DNA from: Cellvibrionaceae bacterium
GTDB taxonomy: Bacteria; Pseudomonadota; Gammaproteobacteria; Pseudomonadales; Cellvibrionaceae
Assembly: GCA_030597965.1 (NCBI GenBank)
Contig: JAUVQU010000045.1
Span: 1-13,674, forward strand
DNA: 13,674 nucleotides
Direction of reading: 5' to 3'
Notes under the pieces: generated by a model
Seen by the model: the letters and a program-made list of their open reading frames with translations, nothing else
What the model was told of the DNA's origin: nothing
Database searches by the model: none
Program-made: the position numbers and the translations under genes
In this document: positions 1 to 6,699 of the stretch, piece by piece
How positions within the stretch are numbered: position 1 is the first letter of the stretch
How the letters are laid out: each line of letters opens with the position of its first letter

Positions 1-533
1 AGCTAAGGGTGGCTTTACTTTCATTCCAGGAGTGAAAGCAGGCGCAATCATACTCATCTGGCATTTCAGAGTCTATGTTTTATATGTCGTCGGCTAGTTC
101 TCATGGGCGGATCAAGAGTCGGCGGTGTAGTGACTTGGCAGCTTTACATGCTGTTATAGGTGTGGGGTTTCCAGTTGTGCCATCAGGGCCGGTTGAGGGT
201 AAGTTGGGGTGTGTGTCGGCGGCTTCTATTTAGTTAGCCCTGAAAAAGTCTTCCGTGACTTTTCCAGAGCGTCGCTGCACAAAAGCCTATCGTAAAAATG
301 CGATTTTACTGGTCTTTTGCGCGCTCGCATTGGCCTAATCGGCCAATGATGACACGTCCTTGTGTCACACCGTCGACCAGAAAAACGCCTGAGAGTGAAG
401 TTTTCTGGTCGAAAATAATCGCATATATGAAGCTAAGTGCCTGATATTTAAATCGCTTTGCGTTTTTCAGGTTCGACTATTTGCCTGCCGATATGCCAAT
501 GTAAGACCTTTAAATAATTAGGGCTTTGGACAC
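1..533. other. Left-end non-coding region, no supported gene
   Basis: I see no gene that I can support in this stretch. A short open frame enters from the left edge (2-97, +, 31 codons ending in TAG) and could be the tail of an upstream gene, but the peptide is not recognisable. Positions 98-235 show nothing beyond G/T-rich sequence. Positions 239-471 are packed with inverted repeats and are described separately. Positions 472-533 are AT-rich and lead into the cytochrome promoter. Confidence 0.6.
239..471. repeat. Cluster of inverted repeats bounded by CCTGAAAAA / TTTTTCAGG
   Basis: Five consecutive hairpin-forming sequences lie between two 9-bp inverted arms (239-247 and 463-471). They are AAAAGTC/GACTTTT (244-250, 257-263); CAAAAG/CTTTTG (280-285, 314-319) enclosing GTAAAA/TTTTAC (292-297, 304-309); CATTGGCC/GGCCAATG (328-335, 341-348); TGACAC/GTGTCA (350-355, 362-367); and TCGACCAGAAAAAC paired with GTTTTCTGGTCGA with one bulged A (373-386, 400-412). 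No T-run follows the last stem, so it is not a simple terminator, and no reading frame crosses the block. It could be a structured RNA, a small non-autonomous (MITE- or REP-like) element, or regulator-binding sites. The sequence alone does not decide. Confidence 0.5.
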
Positions 534-554
534 TTGCCGTTTCTTGGCTATAAT
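526..554 (+). promoter_or_regulatory. Sigma-70-type promoter of the cytochrome c gene
   Basis: A perfect TATAAT -10 box lies at 549-554. A weak -35 (TTGGAC, 526-531) sits 17 bp upstream. Transcription would begin near 561, which places the GTG at 609 inside the transcript and argues against any start codon at 534. Confidence 0.6.
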
Positions 555-608
555 GCCTGCTTCCGGCCATCATGGCCCATGACAAAAAAGAATTTAGAGG
601 ACTTTAAC

Positions 609-1046
609 GTGAGTCAATTGAACAAGGCGTTTAGCTTGCTGGCGGCCAGCCTGAGTATCGTAGTAGCGATGACGGTATCTGTGAATGCGTTTGCAGCATC
701 TGATTTAACGGCGGCAATGGATGAGCGCCTAAAGCCTGTAGGTGAAGTGTGTATGTCTGGTGATGACTGCGCCGCTGCTCCAGTGGCGGCTGCCTCTGGC
801 GAGCCACGTACCGGTTCTGAGGTATACACAACCAAGTGTTCGGCTTGTCATGGTACAGGTGCTGCCGGTGCGCCTAAGTTTGGTGCTGCAGGCGACTGGT
901 CTCCGCGTATCGCTAAAGGTTTGGACGTGCTGTATACCAGTGCGCTCTCTGGATTTAACGGTATGCCGGCAAAAGGTCTGTGCATGGACTGTTCGGAAGA
1001 TGAAGTGAAAGCAGCCGTTGATCATATGGTGGCAGGTAGTAAGTAA
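609..1046 (+). CDS. Cytochrome c5-type monohaem periplasmic cytochrome
   Basis: Soluble class I c-type cytochrome that probably carries electrons in the periplasm between membrane complexes and terminal reductases or oxidases; its partners are not visible here. Numbered from the GTG at 609 (145 residues), residues 1-29 form a signal peptide ending AFA. The haem-binding motif is C77-S-A-C80-H81, and the likely axial methionine is M119 in a GMPAKG context. C125 and C128 (CMDC) form the disulfide pair typical of the c5 family. A further pair, C48 and C54, lies before the haem domain. The GTG start is chosen because AGAGG (596-600) lies 8 bp upstream and the promoter -10 is at 549-554; the in-frame ATG at 579 has no ribosome binding site. 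It stands alone and ends at a strong terminator shared with crc. The family call is firm; which c5 paralogue it is cannot be told. Confidence 0.9.
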   Translation: MSQLNKAFSLLAASLSIVVAMTVSVNAFAASDLTAAMDERLKPVGEVCMSGDDCAAAPVAAASGEPRTGSEVYTTKCSACHGTGAAGAPKFGAAGDWSPRIAKGLDVLYTSALSGFNGMPAKGLCMDCSEDEVKAAVDHMVAGSK

Positions 1047-1064
1047 GCCTCTGCTACTGCACTT

Positions 1065-1108
1065 AGCATAAAAAAAGCCGCATTATCTTATGCGGCTTTT
1101 TTTATGCT
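1065..1108. terminator. Bidirectional intrinsic terminator between cytochrome c and crc
   Basis: This is a perfect 19-bp stem (1065-1083 with 1090-1108) around the 6-nt loop TATCTT. The GC core GCCGCAT/ATGCGGC is flanked by seven A and seven T, so it presents a U-run on both strands. It lies 18 bp after the cytochrome stop and 11 bp after the crc stop. Confidence 0.93.
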
Positions 1109-1119
1109 TTTTTGAACGA

Positions 1120-1902
1120 TTAATATCCAGATTCCATTTCAATGTCGTAGTCGATAATGACTGGAAGGTGGCTGGAGAATTGTTTGCTCTTGTAAATGAC
1201 GGCGTACTCAATATGCCGGCTTAGGCTGCTGGATATCACCTGGTAGTCCGTACGAAGTGCTTCGCCTTGGCCGAATTCACCCGATGGCCACCAGCTGTAT
1301 TCATCGCTGTCTTTGTTCGTACGACGAAAAGCGTCGGTGTATTCAATGTCATTAAACAGTTGATGCATCCACTGCTGCTCTTCTTCTAAGAAGCCGGGGT
1401 GGTCGGACAATATATCAGGATTGGTGACATCAATTTGGCGGTGTGCCATGCCCCAGTTCCCGCAGAAAATAAAATCACGACGTTTGTGGCTGATTTTGTG
1501 CAGGTGAGCCTGCATATCATCAAAGAATTGTGCCTTTACCTCCTGGCTCTCTGGGTCTTCCGTCGCAACGGGAGACAATAGTGACCCAATACTTAAATTC
1601 TCAAAATCAACCTGCAGGTAGCGCCCAGCCATATCTACACCAGTGCTGAAACCTAAGCCATAAATAAGAGCTTTGGGCATATGGCGGCTGTATATTGCAA
1701 CGCCATTCTGATGCTTGTCGCCGGAATCAAAGAAGTAGGCAAAGTAACCGTCCAGATGAAAGTTATCTCCGTCCATCTCGTATTCCAGAGCGCGTAGATC
1801 CTGTAGACAAATAAAGTCTGCATCTTGGGTGGCCAGCCATTCATAAAGGCCGCGTTGTGCCGCTTGGTGTATGCCGTCGACACAGAGGCTGATTATTCGC
1901 AT
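1120..1902 (-). CDS. crc: Catabolite repression control protein Crc
   Basis: Crc has the endonuclease/exonuclease/phosphatase fold but works as a partner of Hfq, helping it hold A-rich translation-start regions of catabolic mRNAs so that preferred carbon sources are used first. The 260 residues match the pseudomonad length (about 259) and keep characteristic stretches such as MRIIS, AQRGLYEWL, DADFICLQD, GLGF and YSWWP. Against E. coli exonuclease III the catalytic positions are mostly lost: N7 is C7, E34 is D35, Y109 is about L108, D151 and N153 are N149 and G151, and D258 is S244. Only D219 and H245 remain. That loss is the mark of Crc rather than of a nuclease. Divergent adjacency to pyrE is the arrangement known in Pseudomonas. 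The start is an ATG with a poor ribosome binding site. A database pipeline may label it exodeoxyribonuclease III. Confidence 0.94.
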   Translation of the reverse strand: MRIISLCVDGIHQAAQRGLYEWLATQDADFICLQDLRALEYEMDGDNFHLDGYFAYFFDSGDKHQNGVAIYSRHMPKALIYGLGFSTGVDMAGRYLQVDFENLSIGSLLSPVATEDPESQEVKAQFFDDMQAHLHKISHKRRDFIFCGNWGMAHRQIDVTNPDILSDHPGFLEEEQQWMHQLFNDIEYTDAFRRTNKDSDEYSWWPSGEFGQGEALRTDYQVISSSLSRHIEYAVIYKSKQFSSHLPVIIDYDIEMESGY

Positions 1903-2201
1903 ATTTTGTCGTTAAACCCTTGAGTTCGAGTGAGACCAGTCAGTCGATTTGGGTGTTCCTATCTTATTGTTATCGTTCTAGAGCCAAGTCCAGGTTCTAG
2001 AGGCAGTATTATTTTGAGGCTTAGTTAAAATTAGCCTAATTTGGTAGGAATGCCAAAGTAAGTGTCGAATTCTATTGAATTTGTCAGTTATAGCAAGTAT
2101 TCCGTATTCGCAGAGACTGGGTCGCCGGTGTATTATGCCGCATTAGATAGGCGGAGCTGTTTACAGGCTTTAGGATTTATTGAATTTATTGGAAAAAAGT
2201 T
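1903..2201. promoter_or_regulatory. Divergent crc-pyrE intergenic region with repeats
   Basis: This 299-bp spacer must hold both promoters. It contains a perfect AT-rich inverted repeat, AAATTAG-C-CTAATTT (2028-2042), and two direct copies of GTTCTAGAG (1975-1983 and 1994-2002) whose starts are 19 bp apart; each copy contains TCTAGA. A possible pyrE -10 is TATTAT (2131-2136), but I find no good -35. No terminator-like attenuator precedes pyrE. A short frame at 2062-2277 overlaps pyrE out of frame and I do not consider it a gene. Confidence 0.5.
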
Positions 2202-2843
2202 ATGCAGCAGTATCAGCGAGATTTTATTCGGCTGGCCATCGAGCAGAAGGCCCTTTGCTTTGGCGAGTTTACCTTAAAGTCTGGGCGCGTCAGTCCTTAT
2301 TTTTTCAATGCGGGGATGTTTAAGACCGGCGCTGCTTTGGCGGCCTTAGGTCGTTTTTATGCCAGTGCTATCGTGTCCTCAGGTGTTGAGTTTGATGTTG
2401 TATTTGGTCCGGCCTATAAGGGTATTCCGTTGGCCGCGACGACAGTGGTGGCCCTGGCCGATAAATACGCAAAGGACATGCCTTATTGCTTTAACCGCAA
2501 AGAGGCCAAAGAGCACGGTGAGGGCGGCAGTTTAGTGGGAGCTCCCCTTGAGGGTAAGATTTTAATTATTGATGATGTAATCACGGCGGGTACTGCGGTG
2601 CGCGAGGTGATGGAAATTATCAATGCTGAGGGCGCCACGCCGGCTGCGGTAGTGATAGGCCTGAATCGCCAGGAAAAGGGACGTGGTGAGCTATCGGCCA
2701 TTCAAGAAGTTGAGCAGGATTACGGTATTCCCGTAGTTAGTATTGTGTCATTAGAAGATATTATTGAGTTCTTAGGCGAGCAGGGAGGCCAAGAGCACTT
2801 GGTTGGCCATATTCGTCAATACAGAGAAACTTACGGGGTCTGA
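2202..2843 (+). CDS. pyrE: Orotate phosphoribosyltransferase
   Basis: Fifth step of de novo pyrimidine synthesis: joins orotate to PRPP to give orotidine 5'-monophosphate and pyrophosphate in the cytosol. The 213 residues equal the E. coli enzyme in length and align end to end. Visible signatures are FGEFTLKSGR (20-29, with K26), FGPAYKGIP (68-76), the flexible catalytic loop R99-K100-E-A-K103-E-H105 followed by GEGG, and the PRPP-binding motif ILIIDDVITAGTA (120-132). The ATG is preceded by a weak GGAAAA at 2191. pyrE faces away from crc, as in pseudomonads, and is followed 35 bp later by an exported coiled-coil gene with no terminator between them, so the two are probably co-transcribed. 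I see nothing unusual in it. Confidence 0.97.
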   Translation: MQQYQRDFIRLAIEQKALCFGEFTLKSGRVSPYFFNAGMFKTGAALAALGRFYASAIVSSGVEFDVVFGPAYKGIPLAATTVVALADKYAKDMPYCFNRKEAKEHGEGGSLVGAPLEGKILIIDDVITAGTAVREVMEIINAEGATPAAVVIGLNRQEKGRGELSAIQEVEQDYGIPVVSIVSLEDIIEFLGEQGGQEHLVGHIRQYRETYGV

Positions 2844-2878
2844 GGTGGTTCATCTTTGGTTCATCTGGGTGAGTTAAC

Positions 2879-3511
2879 ATGGAGGTTATGAATAAATTTA
2901 TGAATAAATTTCGCGCAACATTAGCTGTTAGCTTATTGGTCGCCAGTATCCCGGTTTCGGCATTAAAGAGTGACAGCGGGGAGCAATTATATTATCGATA
3001 CTTGGATGAATCGGGAATCCGTGTGCTGAGTCAGACCCTTCCGCCTAGCTATACTGGTGTGGGTTATGAGTTGGTGACTGCTACTGGCCGGGTGGAGAAA
3101 ACGGTTGCGGCGGCACTGAGCCCAGAGGACGCTCGGCTTATGAAGTTGATGCGCGAAGAAGAGAAGCGCCTTGCTGCATGGGATAAAGAGTTAAAACGGC
3201 GTTATAGCCATAGCCGTGAAATTGGCATGGCTCGAGACCGTAAACTGACAGAGGTAGATCGCAATATTGCAATTTTAAAAAGTAATGCCCGAGGTATTAA
3301 GAATAAAATTGAAGGTCAACACGCTGCAGCTGCAGATAAAGAGCGTATGGGGCAGACAGTATCCGAGGCAACACTGAGACGATTAGAATTGCTGGAAGGT
3401 GAGCTAGATGGTGTTGAATCGCAGATAGCAGAGCGTCGTGAACTGTATGGCGCTATTACGCAGAAATTTGCAAAAGATATTGAGCGATTCAAGCAAATTA
3501 AAAAACAGTAA
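2879..3511 (+). CDS. Exported coiled-coil protein with DUF4124-like N-terminal domain
   Basis: Function unknown. Numbered from the ATG at 2879 (210 residues), a hydrophobic signal segment (about 13-28, ending PVSA) suggests export to the periplasm. It is followed by YYRYLDESGIRVLSQTLPP (38-56), which resembles the short DUF4124 domain (Y-R-Y-x-D-x-x-G, then S-x-x-LPP). Residues 83-208 are rich in charged residues, Leu and Ala, and look like a long coiled coil. There are no cysteines and no catalytic motif. The start is uncertain. GGTGAG (2868-2873) favours ATG 2879. The in-frame ATG at 2900 has GGAGG 14 bp upstream and would give a more usual signal peptide. The ATG at 2888 is too close to GGAGG. 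It follows pyrE by 35 bp and ends at a bidirectional terminator. Confidence 0.75.
   Translation: MEVMNKFMNKFRATLAVSLLVASIPVSALKSDSGEQLYYRYLDESGIRVLSQTLPPSYTGVGYELVTATGRVEKTVAAALSPEDARLMKLMREEEKRLAAWDKELKRRYSHSREIGMARDRKLTEVDRNIAILKSNARGIKNKIEGQHAAAADKERMGQTVSEATLRRLELLEGELDGVESQIAERRELYGAITQKFAKDIERFKQIKKQ
2888..2911 (+). repeat. Tandem 12-bp duplication at the start of the exported coiled-coil gene
   Basis: Two perfect adjacent copies of ATGAATAAATTT encode MNKF-MNKF and place two start codons 12 bp apart. The signature is that of a slippage duplication that keeps the frame. Confidence 0.9.
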
Positions 3512-3537
3512 AAATAAAGTGAAATACGCTATAAAAG

Positions 3538-3568
3538 AAAAACCGCAGCAGTGATGCTGCGGTTTTTT
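3538..3568. terminator. Bidirectional intrinsic terminator between coiled-coil gene and RND permease
   Basis: The stem 3538-3550 / 3555-3567 has the GC core CCGCAGCA/TGCTGCGG and a GTGA tetraloop. A-rich sequence precedes it and a six-T run follows it, so it serves both converging genes. It lies 26 bp past the plus-strand stop and 26 bp past the permease stop. Confidence 0.93.
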
Positions 3569-3594
3569 AGTGTTAAGGGTAGGGCTAGGGAGTT

Positions 3595-6500
3595 TTATGC
3601 TTCGGTGTGTCGTGCTTTGATCCGGGCTTTGAATTTTTCTCCGCTGATATATAAGGTCGGGACTAAAAACAGAGTCACTGTCGTGGCAAATAAGACGCCG
3701 AAGGCTAGAGAGATCACCATCGGAATGAGAAATTTTGCCTGTAAACTGGTCTCGGCCATGATCGGCATCAGCCCGATAAAGGTAGTAAGGGACGTGAGCA
3801 CAATGGCTCTAAAGCGATCTCTTCCTGCCCGCATAACAGATTCAACAACTTCCATGCCTTCCTTGCGAAAATGATTGATGCGATCAAGCAGTACCAGGTT
3901 GTCGTTTACAACAACGCCTGCACAGGCAAAAAATCCCAACATGGATAACATGCTCACTTCGCGGCCCATTATCATGTGCCCAATGATGGCCCCCATAAAA
4001 CCAAAGGGGATTGCCGTTAATATCAGGAATGGCTGCCATACGGAGCGGAAGGCGATTGCCATCAGGCCAAAGGTAGCCATCATAATAAGCAGGAAGCCTT
4101 GAATCGCCCACTCGGCAAATTCATCCTGTTCTTCCATGTCTCCGTCTAAGCCAATGCTGAGATCAGGGTATAACGTTTGCCAGGTGCTCAGGTTTCTCTC
4201 GATCAAATCCATGACGACTTCTGCCGGAACGGATGTTCCCTCCTCCACTGCGGCGGAAATTAACGCGGTGCGCTTGCGGTCAATACGCTCGATTTTTGTG
4301 TAACCGGGCACATAGGTTATGTTCGCTACGCTGCTTAATGAAACCTCACGACTATCACTGGTGCGAATACGCATATTATCCAATTGATCTACTCGGGAGC
4401 GCTCTTCCAGTGGGTAGCGAACCATAACGCGAACGTCTTCTTTGCCGCGTGGAATTCGCTGCGCTTCTTCTCCATAAAACCCCTGGCGCACCTGACGGGC
4501 AATGTCTTGCAGGGTGAGCCCCAGCGTTTCAGCGTGAGGTTTGAGATCTAATTCAATTTCAGTGCGCTCGGCGGAAAGATTACTTTTGACATCGTAAACA
4601 CCTGGGTAGCGATTCAGGGCTTTGCTGATGGTGTCGATAGCGGCCTGCATATGAGCGGAGTTGCCGGAACCAAGGCTTACTCTGAAAAGAATATCGTCGC
4701 TGACTTCATTGATCGTTGAGGTCATATTGATATCTTCTGCTTCGTCGATGGGGCCGATCATCTGTCGCCAGAATTCCGAAATGGCAATGGTAGATATCTT
4801 TCGCTCGTCGCCACCACTGACAGCCAGTGTCAGCTTGATTTCATTATCTTGACTCCAGACCTGCAAATCTTTGATGACGTTGGGGTGGCCTCTTTCTGAT
4901 AGGTCTTGTTTCAGTGCCTGGGTGGCATTTTCCAGCCTTGCTAATACTTCAGACATTGTTTGTCTGCTGGAGCCTTCGGGCATGATGACTTGTGCGCGGA
5001 CAGAATCTGAAGCGACTAAAGGCATAAAGCTTTTGTCGACCCATCCGCCAATAAATAAAGCGACGGATAGAGCAAACGCAATGAAGAAGCCGGCCAGAGT
5101 GGAGGCTTTGTGACGAAGGAGTTTTTCCAGCGCCGGAGCGTAGGCATTGTCGGCAAACCTGGTAAGGCTGCCGGCTACTTTCTGGCGCGTCATTGCCAGG
5201 TGATGGACGAAACCGGAACCTTTGGTGGGCTTTTCCGGTTTTAGGTGGGCGAGATGCGACGGCAGGATTAACAAACTTTCGATCAGAGAAAAAAACAGAG
5301 CCAGAATGACAACCACGGGGACGGCGTAACTCATATCACCCATAACCCCGGGGGTGGTGAGCATTGGAGCGAAAAACATCATGGTGCTGATGACAGCAAA
5401 CAGTACGGGCCTTGAGACCATTTTGGCGCCACCGGCAGCGGCGGCGTTACCCTTCATTCCTCGCTGTTGGGCACTGTAAATACTCTCGCCGACGATAATG
5501 GCATCATCGACCACAATTCCCAGCACCATGAGGAAGGCGAACAGGGAGATCATGTGCAGGCTGACGTTAAAATAAGGCAGTAGCCAGAAAGTCCCCAGAA
5601 AAGAGATCGCGATGCCGACACTGACCCAGGCTGCCAGTGCCGGACGCAGAAACAGCATTAATACGATGAAAACTAAAATCAGTCCACCGACGGCATTTTT
5701 AGCCAGCAGAGACATCCGTCCCTTAAACAATTCAGACCAATCTTTCCAGACCACCATTTTGACGCCATTGGGCAGCAGCTTTTCTTGCTCGCCAATATAA
5801 GTATTGAGAGCTTTAGCAGAGCGCAGCACATTAGGACTCTCCGAACCCATAACTTCCAGAAATACAGCGGGCTTGCCATTAAAGCGAGACACAACATCCT
5901 GCTCGGCAAAGCCATCGGAGATGATGGCAACATCCTCCAGCTTTAGCTGGGATCCATCTTCACGACTGTCAACCACAATACGGCGGAAGTCATCGGCGTT
6001 ATAGGCTTGTGCTCGAGTTTGCAGTTGAATATCGCCTTCGCTGGATTGAATCGTGCCCGCGGGAATGTTCATCGAAGACTGGCGAATGGCATTAGTTACC
6101 TGATCAAAGCTCAAGTTATAATGACGCAGTGTGTTTTCGGAGAGTTCAATCGACATCTCATCCGGACGGGTGCCGTTCAGGCGCACTAATGAAACACCGC
6201 TTAATAGCGATATTTCGTCACGGGCTTGCTCGCCAATACTTTTTAATTCGGCCTCGTCAACGTCGCCATAAATGGCGATGCTCATAATGTCTGAGCGCCA
6301 AAGGATTTCAGTGATGGTCGCTCGTTCGGAGTCTGATGGAAAAGTAGAAATGGCATCCACTTTGGTTTTGATGTTGTTTATAAGTTGTTGTATGTCATAG
6401 CCGTTGAGGGCTTTGACGGTCACCGTTCCCATGCCTTGGCGTGATGTCGAGCTGATCTCGTCTATACCGTCGAGGTCGGCAATCGCTTCTTCAACACGCT

Positions 6501-6696
6501 TGACGATTAGCTCTTCAACCTCGAGTGGGCCTGCTCCCAGGTAAGGTACGGTCACTACGACTCGGCCCACTTCCACACCGGGAAATACTTGTTTGTTGAT
6601 GGCCTTGATGTTGGTAAGACCGCCGATAGCAATAATGATCATCAGGGCGTTGGCGGCGATGGGGTTCTCAATAAACCACTGAATTATTTTCCCCAT
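3595..6696 (-). CDS. RND-family efflux permease (AcrB-like inner-membrane pump)
   Basis: Inner-membrane resistance-nodulation-division transporter that would use the proton gradient to move substrates out through a periplasmic adaptor and an outer-membrane channel. The 1033 residues fit the family. An N-terminal membrane segment (about 10-32) is followed by a large periplasmic loop, a membrane block at about 335-480, a second loop, and a membrane block at about 865-1015. TM4 carries the acidic pair D397-D398 (GIVVDDAII) that matches AcrB D407/D408. The TM10 position of AcrB K940 reads N931-D932 (VVVNDNLVLLD), so the lysine of the classic proton relay is replaced, a pattern I associate with a separate, uncharacterised group of RND pumps. 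It starts 3 bp after the adaptor stop in the same operon. No outer-membrane factor is present, and the substrate cannot be inferred. With the adaptor frameshifted, the pump may be poorly expressed or non-functional. Confidence 0.93.
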   Translation of the reverse strand: MGKIIQWFIENPIAANALMIIIAIGGLTNIKAINKQVFPGVEVGRVVVTVPYLGAGPLEVEELIVKRVEEAIADLDGIDEISSTSRQGMGTVTVKALNGYDIQQLINNIKTKVDAISTFPSDSERATITEILWRSDIMSIAIYGDVDEAELKSIGEQARDEISLLSGVSLVRLNGTRPDEMSIELSENTLRHYNLSFDQVTNAIRQSSMNIPAGTIQSSEGDIQLQTRAQAYNADDFRRIVVDSREDGSQLKLEDVAIISDGFAEQDVVSRFNGKPAVFLEVMGSESPNVLRSAKALNTYIGEQEKLLPNGVKMVVWKDWSELFKGRMSLLAKNAVGGLILVFIVLMLFLRPALAAWVSVGIAISFLGTFWLLPYFNVSLHMISLFAFLMVLGIVVDDAIIVGESIYSAQQRGMKGNAAAAGGAKMVSRPVLFAVISTMMFFAPMLTTPGVMGDMSYAVPVVVILALFFSLIESLLILPSHLAHLKPEKPTKGSGFVHHLAMTRQKVAGSLTRFADNAYAPALEKLLRHKASTLAGFFIAFALSVALFIGGWVDKSFMPLVASDSVRAQVIMPEGSSRQTMSEVLARLENATQALKQDLSERGHPNVIKDLQVWSQDNEIKLTLAVSGGDERKISTIAISEFWRQMIGPIDEAEDINMTSTINEVSDDILFRVSLGSGNSAHMQAAIDTISKALNRYPGVYDVKSNLSAERTEIELDLKPHAETLGLTLQDIARQVRQGFYGEEAQRIPRGKEDVRVMVRYPLEERSRVDQLDNMRIRTSDSREVSLSSVANITYVPGYTKIERIDRKRTALISAAVEEGTSVPAEVVMDLIERNLSTWQTLYPDLSIGLDGDMEEQDEFAEWAIQGFLLIMMATFGLMAIAFRSVWQPFLILTAIPFGFMGAIIGHMIMGREVSMLSMLGFFACAGVVVNDNLVLLDRINHFRKEGMEVVESVMRAGRDRFRAIVLTSLTTFIGLMPIMAETSLQAKFLIPMVISLAFGVLFATTVTLFLVPTLYISGEKFKARIKARHTEA

Positions 6697-6699
6697 GGT

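Noticed and set aside
1..24. Minus-strand ATG at 24 reading off the left edge
   Set aside because: Only eight codons are visible and there is no ribosome binding site.
2..97. Open frame entering from the left edge (31 codons, +)
   Set aside because: Too short and not recognisable; the length is within what chance allows, so I cannot call it the end of a gene.
373..412. Intrinsic terminator from the left-most hairpin block
   Set aside because: The stem is strong, but it is followed by GAAAATAATCG and not by a T-run on either strand.
239..471. CRISPR array or integron attC site
   Set aside because: There are no regularly spaced direct repeats, the stems differ from each other, and there is no cas or integrase gene nearby.
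534..608. Longer N-terminus for the cytochrome from TTG 534 or ATG 579
   Set aside because: 534 lies upstream of the TATAAT box and would not be transcribed from it; 579 lacks a ribosome binding site, and the signal peptide begins naturally at 609.
1120..1902. Functional exodeoxyribonuclease III
   Set aside because: Most catalytic residues are replaced and the sequence matches Crc along its length.
2062..2277. 71-residue frame overlapping the pyrE start
   Set aside because: It runs into pyrE in another frame, has no ribosome binding site and no recognisable protein pattern.
2844..2866. GGTTCATCT direct repeat after pyrE
   Set aside because: Two 9-bp copies 2 bp apart with no sign of function; probably a small slippage event.
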